The notes: a model not told the origin generated them from the letters alone. Shown: positions 35,831 to 44,691, counted from the first letter of the stretch. The stretch is DNA of 64,000 nucleotides from Schlesneria sphaerica (GCF_044336245.1 NZ_CP172346.1:1674001-1738000), one strand, 5' to 3'. Translations and numbers: made by a program.

Positions 35831-38800
35831 ATGGATCAACCACTGTCCGACGAAGAGCTGTTGGCCGATCTGCTGCTGGATTGGGAAGACGCATGCCATT
35901 CTCAAACTCCAAAGTCCCCTGAGCAGTTGTGCGGACCGCGCACTGACCTCGTCGACGAATTGACACGACGCATCGAGATGCTGGGGTTCATGGACAGGAT
36001 GCTGGGTGCTCGATTGGCCGAAACCCGTTCCATGAGTGAAGACGAGTTCGCCCGAATTCTCCCCCCTGACTTGCCCTCAGTCCCCGGTTTCCGAGTGCTG
36101 GATGAAATCGGACGTGGAGGAATGGGGATCGTCTACAAAGCGACCCAGCTCAATTTAGAACGGGACGTGGCTCTCAAGCTGATCAACAATTTGAGCCAAC
36201 GTCCCCAGGTGCTGATTGCCCGTCTGCGCAATGAGGCGGACGCACTTGCAAGATTGAACCTCGAAAACGTCATTCGAGTCATCGACGTCATCGATCTGGA
36301 TGGAATGCCCTGCCTGGTGCTGGAATATATCGACGGAAAGAACCTTGCTCAGCGGGATACCAAATCTTCGATCGATCCCAAGTCCGCTGCTGAGATCGCA
36401 CTGACCGTTGCCCGAACGATGTCGAGTGTCCACGATCACGGGATTCTCCATCGCGACCTCAAGCCCGCAAACATCCTGATGAGTAAGAAGGGGCTGATCA
36501 AGATCAGTGATTTCGGCCTGGCAAAACACCTTGCGGGCGATACGCAGGCCTCACTGACAACCGAAGCAATCGGCTCGCCCAGCTACATGGCCCCCGAACA
36601 GGCCGTCGGAGCGTCTTGTGAAATCGGCGTCTGGACCGACGTGTATGGCATCGGTGCGACACTTTACGATCTGATCACAGGCCGCCCCCCCTTTCTAGGG
36701 GCGACACACCTGGCGACCCTGGAGCAGGTCCGTAACAACGATCCGGTCCCCCCCCGGTTGCTGGTCCCCGAGATCCCGCGCGATCTCGACACCATCTGCC
36801 TCAAGTGTCTGGCAAAAGACCCTCGCAACCGATACCCCAGCGCCGCTGCCCTGGCAGCGGATCTGGAAAACTTCCTCGCGGGACGGCCCATTAGCGCAAG
36901 ACCCCTGGGGCCTTTCGGTCAGGCTTGGCGCTGGTCGAAACGCAATCCCGACCGAGCCGGACTGATCGCCGCAATCGCACTGAGTTTCCTGCTGGCAGTG
37001 GGGGTGGGTGCCTGGGAAATCACTCGCATCCACGATGCTGCACTGGAAAAGCAAAGAAGTGAGAAGGAACTCGATGCCGCCTTGAAACAGACCCGAACAA
37101 AAGAGTTCTATCTGGCCCTCGCCGAAATCAGCGATCGCAGTCTCCAGACCCCGCGGGAATGGAGCTGGACCAATCTGGATCAACTGAAACTGGCGGCCCG
37201 AATCGCTCCCCCCGATGATCAGGCAGCGATCTACCGCTTGCGCAGCGAAGCGACCCGGGCGCTCGCCGCGTTTGATGCCAGAAAAAAACGAGAACTTCTG
37301 CATGGATATGATTCCTACACGATCGAGTTCACTCCCGACGGGTCACTACTGGCCGCAGGCGATAACACGGATCTCAACGGCAATGTCAGAATCGCACTGG
37401 TCGACACAAGCACCTGGGAGCTGACTCATACCCTGGAATTTCCGGCCGATGAGCAATGGATGCGTCTGCGGCCTGATGGGGTTCGCTCATTGTTGTTCAG
37501 CCCTGCGGGAACGGAACTGTTTGTCGGAAGTCGAAGCGGAGAGATCTGTGTTTTCGACATGGCAACACGGCAGCCTGTCCGACGATGGAAAGCCCATTCG
37601 AACTATCTGCACCGTATCCGTTTTTCGTCCGATGGCCATGCACTGATTACCTGCTCGAAAGACAAAAGCGTCAAGAAATGGTCACTCGACGGTCAGCTGC
37701 TTGCCAGCATCGAGAAAGAGTCCGAGTTTACGGATCTGGTCGTTGTGAGTGACCGTTTTTATGCTCAAACCCCCATGATCGCAGTCGCCGGTATGTCACC
37801 CTTATGGCTGCGCGAGTCGGATTTTCAGACCTTTGAACCAGATAGAGATCAACTGGACTGGATCGTGCAAAACTACGAGGTGGCGGTCGCCTATCCCGAC
37901 GGCGGGGGCTGGGTGCGAGACTCGATCGAAACGTACGAAATCGCGGATTCGCACCGGCATTCATCGCTGAGGCGAATCATCGATCGCCGGGCGAAGTTCC
38001 GAGACGCCAGCCTGATGCACGGCATCGGAATGTCGTCCGACGGCCAATGGCTGGTCACCTCCAACGCCGATGCAACGAAATTGTGGGACCTGATCGCCGG
38101 TGAACGGGTGGCGTTGATTTCGACCGGTGGTCGCGGCCGTATCGTCGGCCGGTTTCATCCGTCAAGAAATCTCCTGGCTCTGTGCGGAGATTCGCGACTG
38201 AAAATCTACGAACTGTCGACGCATGACGTCTGGACAGCGCGCCTGCAGCAACCCCACAAATTGCATCGGGTTGCGATCAGTCAAAGTGGCGAGACCATCG
38301 CCGCGACGCGATCCAGCCGCTTCTTTCGGAAAGACTCAGGTGATTTTGACGAACTCAATCAAGTCCTCACTGGCTGTCTGGAACATGCCGAAATTTCTCT
38401 GCTCACCACGATCGAGACAGGACAGGCGACCGAAATTCAGTGCGTGCCGGGTGAGCATTCCATCTGCTTCAATCACCAGGAAACGACCAGTCTGCGGTTC
38501 TTTCCCCTCGACGAGTCCGCCAAACACAGGGTGATTGAATCGCCCGAGATTATCGAGGCAGAGATCATCCGATTCTCACCGGACGGCAAGAGACTCTATT
38601 TCGTATCGGAAAGTGTGACGAGCAATCCTTCACACGCGGATCGAGATGCGGATTCGATCAAAGTTTTGGACAGGGCCACTTCAGAAATCAGAACGCTTTG
38701 GATCAACAGCGTCTCTCAAGAGAAGCTGCGAGTCAGCAGCATCGAATCGTTCGCCGTCGGTTCGACGATTCTGACGTGCACCTCGCTCGATGGAAGTATC

Positions 38801-39244
38801 CGTATCCTCGATCCCTTTACCGGCGCCGTCCGTCACAAGATTGACCTGAGCGGGATCGCAGATTCGATCTCGCTGTCACCGGACGAACGGACAATTGTCG
38901 CGGGAACCCGTGATGGCAATCTGCTGGTCATCAATTCCCAAACCGGTCGTCTCGAGAAAAGAGTTCCCGCACACAGGGACAGTGTGTCAGCCGTGACTTT
39001 CGCTGGAGGGAACTTGATCGTGTCGGGTTCACGCGATGCCGATCTGAAGCTGTGGCAACTTCAGAACGGGGGATCGCTCAGAGGCTTGCTCACGCTGAGC
39101 CCCCTTTCCGACCAGGTTAAGTCACTCGCGGCAACGGCAGACGGAAGAGCAGTCGCCGTGCTGATCGAAGACGAAACCGCCGTCCGTATCCTTCGAGTCG
39201 ATTTGCTCAAACAGCGACTCGCCGAATTCGGCCTCGACTGGTGA
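35831..39244 (+). CDS. Transmembrane Ser/Thr protein kinase with WD40-type repeats
   Basis: The ATG at 35831 begins MDQPLSDEELL and gives 1137 aa. The kinase domain shows the Gly loop GRGGMGIVYKA, VALKLI (catalytic Lys), HRDLKPANIL, DFGLAKHL and MAPEQA. One membrane helix follows (AGLIAAIALSFLLAVGVGAW, about residues 375-395). The remainder is a set of WD40-like blades, for example FSSDGHALITCSKDKSVKKW and FAGGNLIVSGSRDADLKLWQ. This is the Hanks-type kinase architecture common in planctomycetes. The short N-terminal region before the kinase is also typical of sigma-linked kinases. It probably acts with the adjacent sigma factor. Confidence 0.92.
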   Translation: MDQPLSDEELLADLLLDWEDACHSQTPKSPEQLCGPRTDLVDELTRRIEMLGFMDRMLGARLAETRSMSEDEFARILPPDLPSVPGFRVLDEIGRGGMGIVYKATQLNLERDVALKLINNLSQRPQVLIARLRNEADALARLNLENVIRVIDVIDLDGMPCLVLEYIDGKNLAQRDTKSSIDPKSAAEIALTVARTMSSVHDHGILHRDLKPANILMSKKGLIKISDFGLAKHLAGDTQASLTTEAIGSPSYMAPEQAVGASCEIGVWTDVYGIGATLYDLITGRPPFLGATHLATLEQVRNNDPVPPRLLVPEIPRDLDTICLKCLAKDPRNRYPSAAALAADLENFLAGRPISARPLGPFGQAWRWSKRNPDRAGLIAAIALSFLLAVGVGAWEITRIHDAALEKQRSEKELDAALKQTRTKEFYLALAEISDRSLQTPREWSWTNLDQLKLAARIAPPDDQAAIYRLRSEATRALAAFDARKKRELLHGYDSYTIEFTPDGSLLAAGDNTDLNGNVRIALVDTSTWELTHTLEFPADEQWMRLRPDGVRSLLFSPAGTELFVGSRSGEICVFDMATRQPVRRWKAHSNYLHRIRFSSDGHALITCSKDKSVKKWSLDGQLLASIEKESEFTDLVVVSDRFYAQTPMIAVAGMSPLWLRESDFQTFEPDRDQLDWIVQNYEVAVAYPDGGGWVRDSIETYEIADSHRHSSLRRIIDRRAKFRDASLMHGIGMSSDGQWLVTSNADATKLWDLIAGERVALISTGGRGRIVGRFHPSRNLLALCGDSRLKIYELSTHDVWTARLQQPHKLHRVAISQSGETIAATRSSRFFRKDSGDFDELNQVLTGCLEHAEISLLTTIETGQATEIQCVPGEHSICFNHQETTSLRFFPLDESAKHRVIESPEIIEAEIIRFSPDGKRLYFVSESVTSNPSHADRDADSIKVLDRATSEIRTLWINSVSQEKLRVSSIESFAVGSTILTCTSLDGSIRILDPFTGAVRHKIDLSGIADSISLSPDERTIVAGTRDGNLLVINSQTGRLEKRVPAHRDSVSAVTFAGGNLIVSGSRDADLKLWQLQNGGSLRGLLTLSPLSDQVKSLAATADGRAVAVLIEDETAVRILRVDLLKQRLAEFGLDW

Positions 39245-39272
39245 TATCCGGGCGAAGGAATCTGCCAGTTGA

Positions 39273-39548
39273 ACCTACGGTGAACTATATGTCGAGTCAG
39301 GCAGGAGTCTAACCAGGTACTGAGTTACCCATTCAGATGGAAGATCCCGCGATTTCGCAGGTACGGTCACGGAGTTGGGAGAACCAGTCGTACTGGCGTT
39401 CTCATTCGGCGCGTTAGTCATGTTCCAAGGCGTCGATTCGGAGTTGTTGCTATTCGAAATGGACCGAAACGTCGTCGAAGTACATATCGAACTCGCCATG
39501 GCCACCAAGTTCGACGGTCATTCTGGTTGCTCCCGCTGTTTGTACTAG
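39273..39548 (+). pseudogene. Possible degraded gene remnant with an in-frame stop
   Basis: Reading one frame gives TYGELYVESGRSLTRY, a TGA at 39321-39323, then VTHSDGRSRDFAGTVTELGE and FGALVMFQGVDSELLLFEMD, ending in a TAG at 39546-39548. The amino-acid composition looks like real protein, but there is no start before the stop codon and no family is recognised. The simplest reading is a decayed gene, since a Trp-to-stop change would join the two parts. A translated piece could start at the ATG at 39420. Confidence 0.3.
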
Positions 39549-40172
39549 GCGAATGTATCATCACCCGGTCAAGGCCTGCTTGCGTTAGAAATGCGATCAC
39601 GGAAACAACTCCAATGGACAAACCAGTGTGATCTCTGGGTATACAACCTCTCGAAGGATTGAACGGCCGAGCTTTCAGAAGGCGCCTTCAATTTACGGTT
39701 GGCTCGCCACGGTCACATCGAGAGATGAATCTTAACATCGTGTCGCGCAGGGGAAGCGGCCGTGGAGACGTCGCATACGAGATAACCTGTGCGGGGCACT
39801 CACCTTTGCAATAGGTCGCGCTGGCGGGTTTACAATGACGCGTGCTGCAAAGGGTTTTGCGCCGAAGGGGTTGCACATGAGCACTTTCGATTCGGGCGAT
39901 CGGTTAGTGTCGGTCGTTGGCTTCAAACATGCTGTTCCCCTTTTTGCGTCCCACATGCAAACAGCAAACAAGAAGCCTAAAAAAGAAAGCTAACATGCCT
40001 CCCCCCGGATCACGTCATCAGAGCCCACCTCATAGTACGCTCAATGTGGTGCGCTCAATGTGACGTTTGCTAGACGGAGTTGCAGTTAGCGAGGATGTTC
40101 AGTATGGTCGACTGGACTCGGTGGCTGCCGTGGGGCAATCGCTCTTCCGCTGCTTTTCTTCCTTCCTCTCCA
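39549..40172. other. Intergenic stretch at the edge of the accessory region
   Basis: No convincing gene. Several short frames on both strands have no recognisable content. A tandem 14-bp duplication lies at 40035-40062. The region precedes the PEP-CTERM gene. Confidence 0.35.
40035..40062. repeat. Two tandem 14-bp units upstream of the PEP-CTERM gene
   Basis: gtacgctcaatgtg is immediately followed by gtgcgctcaatgtg, one mismatch in 14 bp. A pair of equal units this close to a gene start could be two copies of a binding site, or a simple duplication. Confidence 0.5.
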
Positions 40173-41066
40173 ATGCGATCGAGAGTATTACTGATGATTC
40201 GAAGAACGATATTGGTCATTATGATGCTGGTGGAAGTCGGTTTCTGGTCTGGATCCGCCAAGAGTCTCGACGCCTCGCTTGTACACGCCAAGGCCCGAAC
40301 CGTCTCATATCAGTGGGACAGCTCTCAAGAAGGCGATTCCGCAGTCGTCTCGGAGGCCGAGTATGGAGGGTCCGGCCTCGCCTATTCATATATCGATGAG
40401 CATGGATGGCAGAAGCTGGGTGCTTTGTCTTCGGCAACTGTTTCGTCTTCAACTGCTCCCGAACAGAACATCCTTTCGCGAGCTTCCTGGAGCGACATTG
40501 TGACGATCGCGGGAGGAAATACGCCGCAGTACGTCAATCTTAGCTATCGCGTGACCGGCAATATCTCAGCGACGGGAGACAATGCCCATGCGAGTTTCGT
40601 GTTGAAGGCGACCACCCACACGACGGTTCAGGCAAACGAATGGCGATACTCAGGTCGAGTAGAAGGTGGCGGGATCTATACCGAGAGCACCAGCCATGGA
40701 TGGGATGACAATCCGGGGGAAAATTGGCTAACGTTCAAAATGTATTTCTATCCTGTTCTCTCGCCACAGAACGAATTGCTCGGCGTCGGATCGTATACGG
40801 TTGAGGCGACGACACTCGTTGGTGTGCTCAATGGTACGTCGATCGCTGATTACTCGCACACGGCCGTGCTGGCACGGGTGACATTGCCTGATGGACGGAC
40901 GCCGGAGGAGGCGGGTTACACGTTGACGTTTGAATCAGGGCTTACGTCGCCAAATCTGTTGGCGACTGCCGTGCCTGAGCCGACGTCGATCGGGCTGCTG
41001 AGCGTCGGCGGAGTGTGCTTCTCGCTCTGCCGATTGCGGCGAAGCAAGTCGGTTGTAGCATGTTGA
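40173..41066 (+). CDS. PEP-CTERM sorted exported protein
   Basis: The C-terminus reads AVPEPTSIGLLSVGGVCFSL followed by CRLRRSKS, a classical PEP-CTERM tail: a PEP-like motif, a hydrophobic stretch and a basic end. It is removed by an exosortase-type enzyme during sorting to the envelope or polysaccharide. The N-terminus holds a signal peptide (LVIMMLVEVGFWSGSAKS). I chose the ATG at 40173 because an Arg/Leu signal sequence follows; earlier in-frame starts to 40080 are possible. The body is Ser/Thr/Gly-rich with beta character. No exosortase gene is in the window. Confidence 0.8.
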   Translation: MRSRVLLMIRRTILVIMMLVEVGFWSGSAKSLDASLVHAKARTVSYQWDSSQEGDSAVVSEAEYGGSGLAYSYIDEHGWQKLGALSSATVSSSTAPEQNILSRASWSDIVTIAGGNTPQYVNLSYRVTGNISATGDNAHASFVLKATTHTTVQANEWRYSGRVEGGGIYTESTSHGWDDNPGENWLTFKMYFYPVLSPQNELLGVGSYTVEATTLVGVLNGTSIADYSHTAVLARVTLPDGRTPEEAGYTLTFESGLTSPNLLATAVPEPTSIGLLSVGGVCFSLCRLRRSKSVVAC

Positions 41067-41114
41067 ACACGAGATCTTCGGGGTTGTTTACGTTGCAACA
41101 CAAAGGGGACACAG

Positions 41115-41132
41115 CCAATACTGTTCGGCACG
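41115..41132. repeat. Left terminal inverted repeat of the IS4-family element
   Basis: CCAATACTGTTCGGCACG, exact reverse complement of 42680-42697. The adjacent target duplication gacacag is at 41108-41114. Confidence 0.9.
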
Positions 41133-41333
41133 AGAATTGATGTGGCTCGTCTGTATCCTGGATTCGTTCTTTCTGTAGCTGTTCACGCCCGGTCAATCCC
41201 GCGAAGCAAGGAGTTCGGCGCGACGTGAGACTAGTATTTAGTGGTTGTCGATTAGGATGTTTATATAGGCGCGCACCCGTTCTCATCGCGGAATGTAGTT
41301 CACGCGGAACGGATCTCTTATCAAAGACTCACG

Positions 41334-42584
41334 TCAGGAAGACGCGGTCTTAAGCTTATCGATGTGTCCTTGGATCTCATCGAAGTCGACCCAGCCGATC
41401 AGGTAAAAGCACAACAGCTCAAACGTCCGCTTGGTCGGCATGCGTCCGGTGTAAAGCAGAATCAAGAGGCAGGCGATGAGCGCGGAGTAAATCTGAATCT
41501 CGACACCTTGCTGTCGGGTACTCAGCAGGTGGCGGCAGCCCAGCAGGTGCTTGAACATGCGGAAGAAGAGCTCGATCGTCCAGCGAAGCTGATACATCTC
41601 TGCGATCAGTTCTGCGGGGACGTCCAGCAGATCCGTGGCGATTCTCAGGGTTCCATCGCTGCTGGGGGCTGTACTGGAGAACTTGCGTCCCCGGCGTCGA
41701 CCGCGGCTGGTGTGAGCGGAGCAGCGGACGGAGATCAGCCTCAAGGTATGGTTGGTTCGTGTCTTCTTGTGTCGCAATTCGATGATTTGGTCAGCCTGAA
41801 CTCCAGCAGCCGTCGCTTCGGGCGTGAGCGGTCGTTCTTCAATTGTCTCATACGCCAGCCTGTCACGGACTCGACAGACATAACTGCTTCCAGCGTTATG
41901 GATCTTATTCCAGAGTCGGAACGTCATGTAACCACGATCGATAACATAGCAGTGGTCTGGTTCGATTGTCCGCTCCAAAACTTTTCGTTCGTCCGCATCT
42001 CCCTTCGGGTTGGCTGAGGTGGCTTCAATCCGCTTCGGAAGACCACGCAGGATTTCAAAATGTGTATGCAGGCGATAGCCGCACGTTGGTTTCTCGGAAC
42101 AGTTGGTGATCCAGGCGAGTCGGGCGATCCGTGCCAAGGTGGGAATCACTGAACCATCCACAGCGACCAGAGTCTTACCCAGCCCTCGGAAGCGCTCCGG
42201 GGCTGGTGCGTCGGGCAACTGGTCAGCCAACTCGCGAGCAATCTTTTTGAGCGGTTCAGGATCAAAGAGCTTCACCGATTCGGAGAGGGAGCCCAATGAC
42301 GTTCGAGGGATCTTGAGTCTCTGCTGGATCTTCTTCAGCTGCGACACCTGCTGCAGGCCACGCAGCGAGTCGACGATGGGAGAATAGAACCAGAGCAGCA
42401 CCAGCGTGCAATACTGGTCCATGTGCAGCTGTCGATTTCCCGCTGTATCCCGTGCGGTTCCAACCGCATGTAAACGCTTCAGGAAGGGCCTCAGCACCCG
42501 AAAGTACTTCAGACCATGAATATTCTTGGCCGAGATCTTCGGCGCTGGTTCGTCATCCGAGTCGGGAGCTTGCTCTTTTGGCAT
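41334..42584 (-). CDS. IS4-family transposase
   Basis: The protein (416 aa from the ATG at 42584) has the DDE fold of the IS4 group. Visible parts are VAVDGSVIPTLARI, DHCYVIDRGYMTFRLWNKI and the Y-(2)-R-(3)-E-(6)-K signature in YQLRWTIELFFRMFKHLLG. It cuts and rejoins the DNA ends of the element. A longer in-frame start at 42653 lies within the element but adds only 23 residues. The catalytic residues are present, so the enzyme looks functional. Confidence 0.93.
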   Translation of the reverse strand: MPKEQAPDSDDEPAPKISAKNIHGLKYFRVLRPFLKRLHAVGTARDTAGNRQLHMDQYCTLVLLWFYSPIVDSLRGLQQVSQLKKIQQRLKIPRTSLGSLSESVKLFDPEPLKKIARELADQLPDAPAPERFRGLGKTLVAVDGSVIPTLARIARLAWITNCSEKPTCGYRLHTHFEILRGLPKRIEATSANPKGDADERKVLERTIEPDHCYVIDRGYMTFRLWNKIHNAGSSYVCRVRDRLAYETIEERPLTPEATAAGVQADQIIELRHKKTRTNHTLRLISVRCSAHTSRGRRRGRKFSSTAPSSDGTLRIATDLLDVPAELIAEMYQLRWTIELFFRMFKHLLGCRHLLSTRQQGVEIQIYSALIACLLILLYTGRMPTKRTFELLCFYLIGWVDFDEIQGHIDKLKTASS

Positions 42585-42679
42585 CCGGGCACGCTGACAT
42601 GGCAGATAAACTGACCAAATGACGGGCAAAAATGCCCCTCTGGCATCTTGCAATCAGTATCTTGGCCATGCGCAAATGG

Positions 42680-42697
42680 CGTGCCGAACAGTATTGG
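42680..42697. repeat. Right terminal inverted repeat of the IS4-family element
   Basis: cgtgccgaacagtattgg, the exact reverse complement of the left end. The target duplication gacacag follows at 42698-42704. Confidence 0.9.
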
Positions 42698-42823
42698 GAC
42701 ACAGCATATCCAGTTGACACCGCTGTGGGGTTGCTGAGTTTCACCTAAACAGCAGGATACGCCGCCTTTTTCCTTTCTTCTCCTAAACAGGACTTCCAAC
42801 CGTATCTCCAGGTGACGTGCACT

Positions 42824-43111
42824 ATGATCCAATTTGACGTCTATCGTGAATTTCAGGACGCCGATGGTCTTTGGAACCCAATCGGCGAGGGTCCGTACTC
42901 CGGCGGACTACAGATCAGCATCAATGGATCTGCTGAAGACTATCGCGAACTTGCCTCCTATTTTGCTACGTTGGCTGATCGAGACACATCTGCCGACACT
43001 GAGTACCACGAACACAACGGCCCATTCCTGAGCATTGATGGTAAATCGCGATTGCATCTAATCTGCCGAAAAGATGATCAACGATACTACGCAAGGGAGT
43101 CATCTTCCTAA
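42824..43111 (+). CDS. Small hypothetical protein (95 aa)
   Basis: The chosen ATG at 42824 has AGGTGA about eight bases upstream. The product (MIQFDVYREFQDADGLWNPI...) has the balanced charge and beta-rich pattern of a folded small protein and no membrane segment. It is not a family I recognise. It sits between the IS4-family element and a gene on the other strand, inside the repeat-rich island. A small accessory role such as an immunity or antitoxin protein is only a guess. Confidence 0.6.
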   Translation: MIQFDVYREFQDADGLWNPIGEGPYSGGLQISINGSAEDYRELASYFATLADRDTSADTEYHEHNGPFLSIDGKSRLHLICRKDDQRYYARESSS

Positions 43112-43154
43112 TCTGGTGGCTGGTTGGCCGTTCGGGGTGCAAGAAAAGGACATA

Positions 43155-43178
43155 GGGACACAGCATTTTGTGTTGACA
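43155..43178. repeat. REP-like motif GGGACACAGCAT...TTGACA
   Basis: gggacacagcattttgtgtt is followed by gaca; the same core occurs at 44718-44741, as the split target of the IS4-family element, in degenerate form at 43520-43531, and in the GGGACACTG variant at 43889-43899, 43971-43983, 46184-46196 and 50559. These are likely members of one short repeat family. Confidence 0.7.
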
Positions 43179-43195
43179 CCATGATGTGTTGCAGT

Positions 43196-43483
43196 TCAAC
43201 GGTATTCGGACGGACGTTGCTCGAAGATATCAACACATTTGTCATAGGGCGGTTTGGCAATCTTGCCGCCCCTTCTTCCGAAATAACCAATGTGCTCGGG
43301 CCATTCGCTGTCGTCCAGTTCGCAAACTTGAATTTCCCACCACGACCATCGTGAGACGTGGGTCTTCTTGATAAGTTCCAACGCTTTGGTCAAGCTTCTT
43401 GCTGTATAGAAGACCATTTCATCAGCACGGTAGTTGCCGGGCACCCCCATGATTTCGTGATGAAGGACGATGAATATCTTCAT
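43196..43483 (-). CDS. Small hypothetical protein (95 aa), intact copy
   Basis: From an ATG at 43483 the product begins MKIFIVLHHEIMGVPGNY and ends KCVDIFEQRPSEYR. Trp-rich central segments (SRWSWWEIQVCELDD) suggest a folded soluble protein. I do not recognise its family. The second half of this gene is duplicated at 50567-50709, where it is broken. This copy has no stop, so it may be functional. It is beside a REP-like motif. Confidence 0.55.
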   Translation of the reverse strand: MKIFIVLHHEIMGVPGNYRADEMVFYTARSLTKALELIKKTHVSRWSWWEIQVCELDDSEWPEHIGYFGRRGGKIAKPPYDKCVDIFEQRPSEYR

Positions 43484-43540
43484 TGCTTGGAATTCCGAAT
43501 GAGAAGCAGGAAACCAACAGGAACACAGCATATTTCGTTG

Positions 43541-43655
43541 CGGCAAACTGTTCTACAACGTGGCGGGTCGACCGCAGACGGTCGAGCTGACGCGCAGTCG
43601 CATCGGCCTGCACCGTCACTACGTCCGCCGCGAAACACGCGAAGTTTTCTCCTGA
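43541..43655 (+). pseudogene. 3' remnant of a RAYT transposase gene
   Basis: This ~115 bp segment matches the last 38 codons of the intact RAYT gene (45839-45951). Both read KLFYNVAGRPQTIELTRSRI-type protein sequence followed by HRHYVRRETREVFS and a stop, with small differences. It has no start or upstream domain. A REP-like motif (ggaacacagcat, 43520-43531) lies directly upstream. It is a relic of an earlier copy of the element. Confidence 0.75.
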
Positions 43656-43951
43656 CGCAGGAGTAGTGCGCCACGACGTTCTCGATTTGAAGCGATCGTT
43701 TTTAGCGGTCGCTGGAGTGCTTGCGCTGCAAATGACTCGGGGCAGGCGAGCGTGAACTGGAACCGTAACAACACGTAGGCAGCCACCAGTTTCTGGAGTG
43801 CGCCTGGCATCCGTTGACGTGCCAACGGTCGTAATCCTGACCATATCAGACGGATAGTATCGGGTGTTCGGCTCTTACCCCGGAAAAAGCAGTGTCCCTA
43901 TGGGCGTGTCCCATTACCGACGTTTTTGCGACTGGACGGGTACTGCATAAA
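43656..43951. other. Intergenic stretch with a divergent REP-like motif
   Basis: No gene is convincing. A minus-oriented copy of the repeat core (agggacactgc on the minus strand, at 43889-43899) faces the plus-oriented copy starting at about 43971. The two make a head-to-head pair about 70 bp apart. Confidence 0.45.
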
Positions 43952-44120
43952 TAAAACGAATGAGGACCACGGGGACACTGCATGTTTGCGGTAAGCGGCA
44001 GACATTCTTGAACGGCCGAAGAGCTTCGGTTGCGATTGCCGGTCACACCGAACGCGATGGAATCCCTGTCGAGTTACACCAAGGTTGGTTGTCACGCTGC
44101 GGGCTCGGGTGGAGTTTCTT
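43952..44120 (+). repeat. Left ~170-bp inverted repeat flanking the RAYT gene
   Basis: On the plus strand this runs from taaaacgaatg through ggggacactgcatgtttgc, ttgaacggc, gcgattgccggtca and ggaatccct, to ggttggttgtcacgctgcggg. The reverse complement of 46038-46224 shows the same order with about 70% or more identity by eye. The repeats face each other around the transposase gene. Confidence 0.7.
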
Positions 44121-44408
44121 CCGTATCAAGAAGATATGCGATGTCCCCGGGTATGCTCCGTCCATCCAGCCGTTAAATGGGCAACGCCGGTTGCCAGTGC
44201 CCCATGTTTTCCGCACCCAGAGCAGGTCGCCGGACTGGCAGTATGGGCAAAGCTGGTTCTCGGGGTCTGCCACGAATGAAGGAGAGAACAAGGCGCCATC
44301 CAGCCAGTCCAGCGCCTCTCCTTTCACCACGTGCCGCGTTTGCATATTGCTGCCGTCGAGCAGTGCGCGAACCATCAGGAGGCTAAAGTGAATTGGTTTG
44401 TATTTCAC
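44043..44408 (-). CDS. Phage/ASCH-like protein with C-terminus replaced by repeat
   Basis: From a GTG at 44408 (AGAGGTGAT upstream) the product begins KYKPIHFSLLMVRALLDG after the start residue and continues to QTRHVVKGEALDWL and CPYCQSGDLLWVRKTWG. These segments match a phage-associated family that starts with a similar KxRPIxFSxPMVxAxLxG block. The last ~25 residues (LHPSPQRDNQPWCNSTGI...) lie inside the left inverted repeat, so the gene is probably truncated and reads into the mobile repeat. A short frame upstream ends inside this gene's start codon. Confidence 0.5.
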   Translation of the reverse strand: MKYKPIHFSLLMVRALLDGSNMQTRHVVKGEALDWLDGALFSPSFVADPENQLCPYCQSGDLLWVRKTWGTGNRRCPFNGWMDGAYPGTSHIFLIRKKLHPSPQRDNQPWCNSTGIPSRSV

Positions 44409-44524
44409 ATCACCTCTCTGCCAGCCCCTCGACGTAGCAGACGCAACGAGGTTTTGCCGACGCTCTGGCAACTGCTACGCGGAAAGGCTGTGAATGAGAT
44501 CTGGTGAACGCCGTCATTCACCAC
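44405..44524 (-). CDS. Possible small frame coupled to the phage-like gene
   Basis: From a GTG at 44524 a 39-codon frame (VVNDGVHQISFTAFPRSS...) ends with a TGA that overlaps the GTG start of the next gene. Stop/start overlap is common in phage operons. The protein itself has no known features and could be chance. Confidence 0.25.
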   Translation of the reverse strand: MVNDGVHQISFTAFPRSSCQSVGKTSLRLLRRGAGREVM

Positions 44525-44589
44525 TCATAACACCATGCTTCCACTCGCGCAAGCGGTTTCTTTAACACTGATCAATGAGATACAAATCG

Positions 44590-44691
44590 TCAGGCAGCGG
44601 TCGTCGGCACTGGATCATCGGGCTTCGGAACGATGGCAGGTGAGAGAGTGGCTGCTGCAAGGACTGCCGCATTGAAGGCAGCAGTGGCCAT
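44590..44691 (-). CDS. Possible 33-aa small protein
   Basis: From an ATG at 44691 the product is MATAAFNAAVLAAATLSP... ending VPTTAA. A GGGTGA lies just upstream. The Ala-rich hydrophobic start could be a small secreted or phage-like peptide. There is no homology to point to and the call is tentative. Confidence 0.3.
   Translation of the reverse strand: MATAAFNAAVLAAATLSPAIVPKPDDPVPTTAA

Larger units (their letters stand above)
41115..42697 (-). mobile_element. IS4-family insertion sequence, complete
   Basis: The element is about 1.58 kb and carries one transposase gene. The left end starts CCAATACTGTTCGGCACG (41115-41132); the right end 42680-42697 is its exact reverse complement, so 18-bp perfect terminal inverted repeats. 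The flanks carry a direct duplication gacacag (41108-41114 and 42698-42704). The target was the repeat motif GGGACACAGCAT, restored if the IS and one copy of the duplication are removed. Transposase, termini and duplication are all intact, so the element may be active. Confidence 0.9.

Noticed and set aside
39321..39323. In-frame TGA as selenocysteine
   Set aside because: No SECIS-like element is visible and there is no recognised selenoprotein family; a decayed gene is simpler.
43422..43844. Two overlapping minus-strand frames after the small hypothetical gene
   Set aside because: They read across the RAYT remnant in reverse and have no coherent domain.
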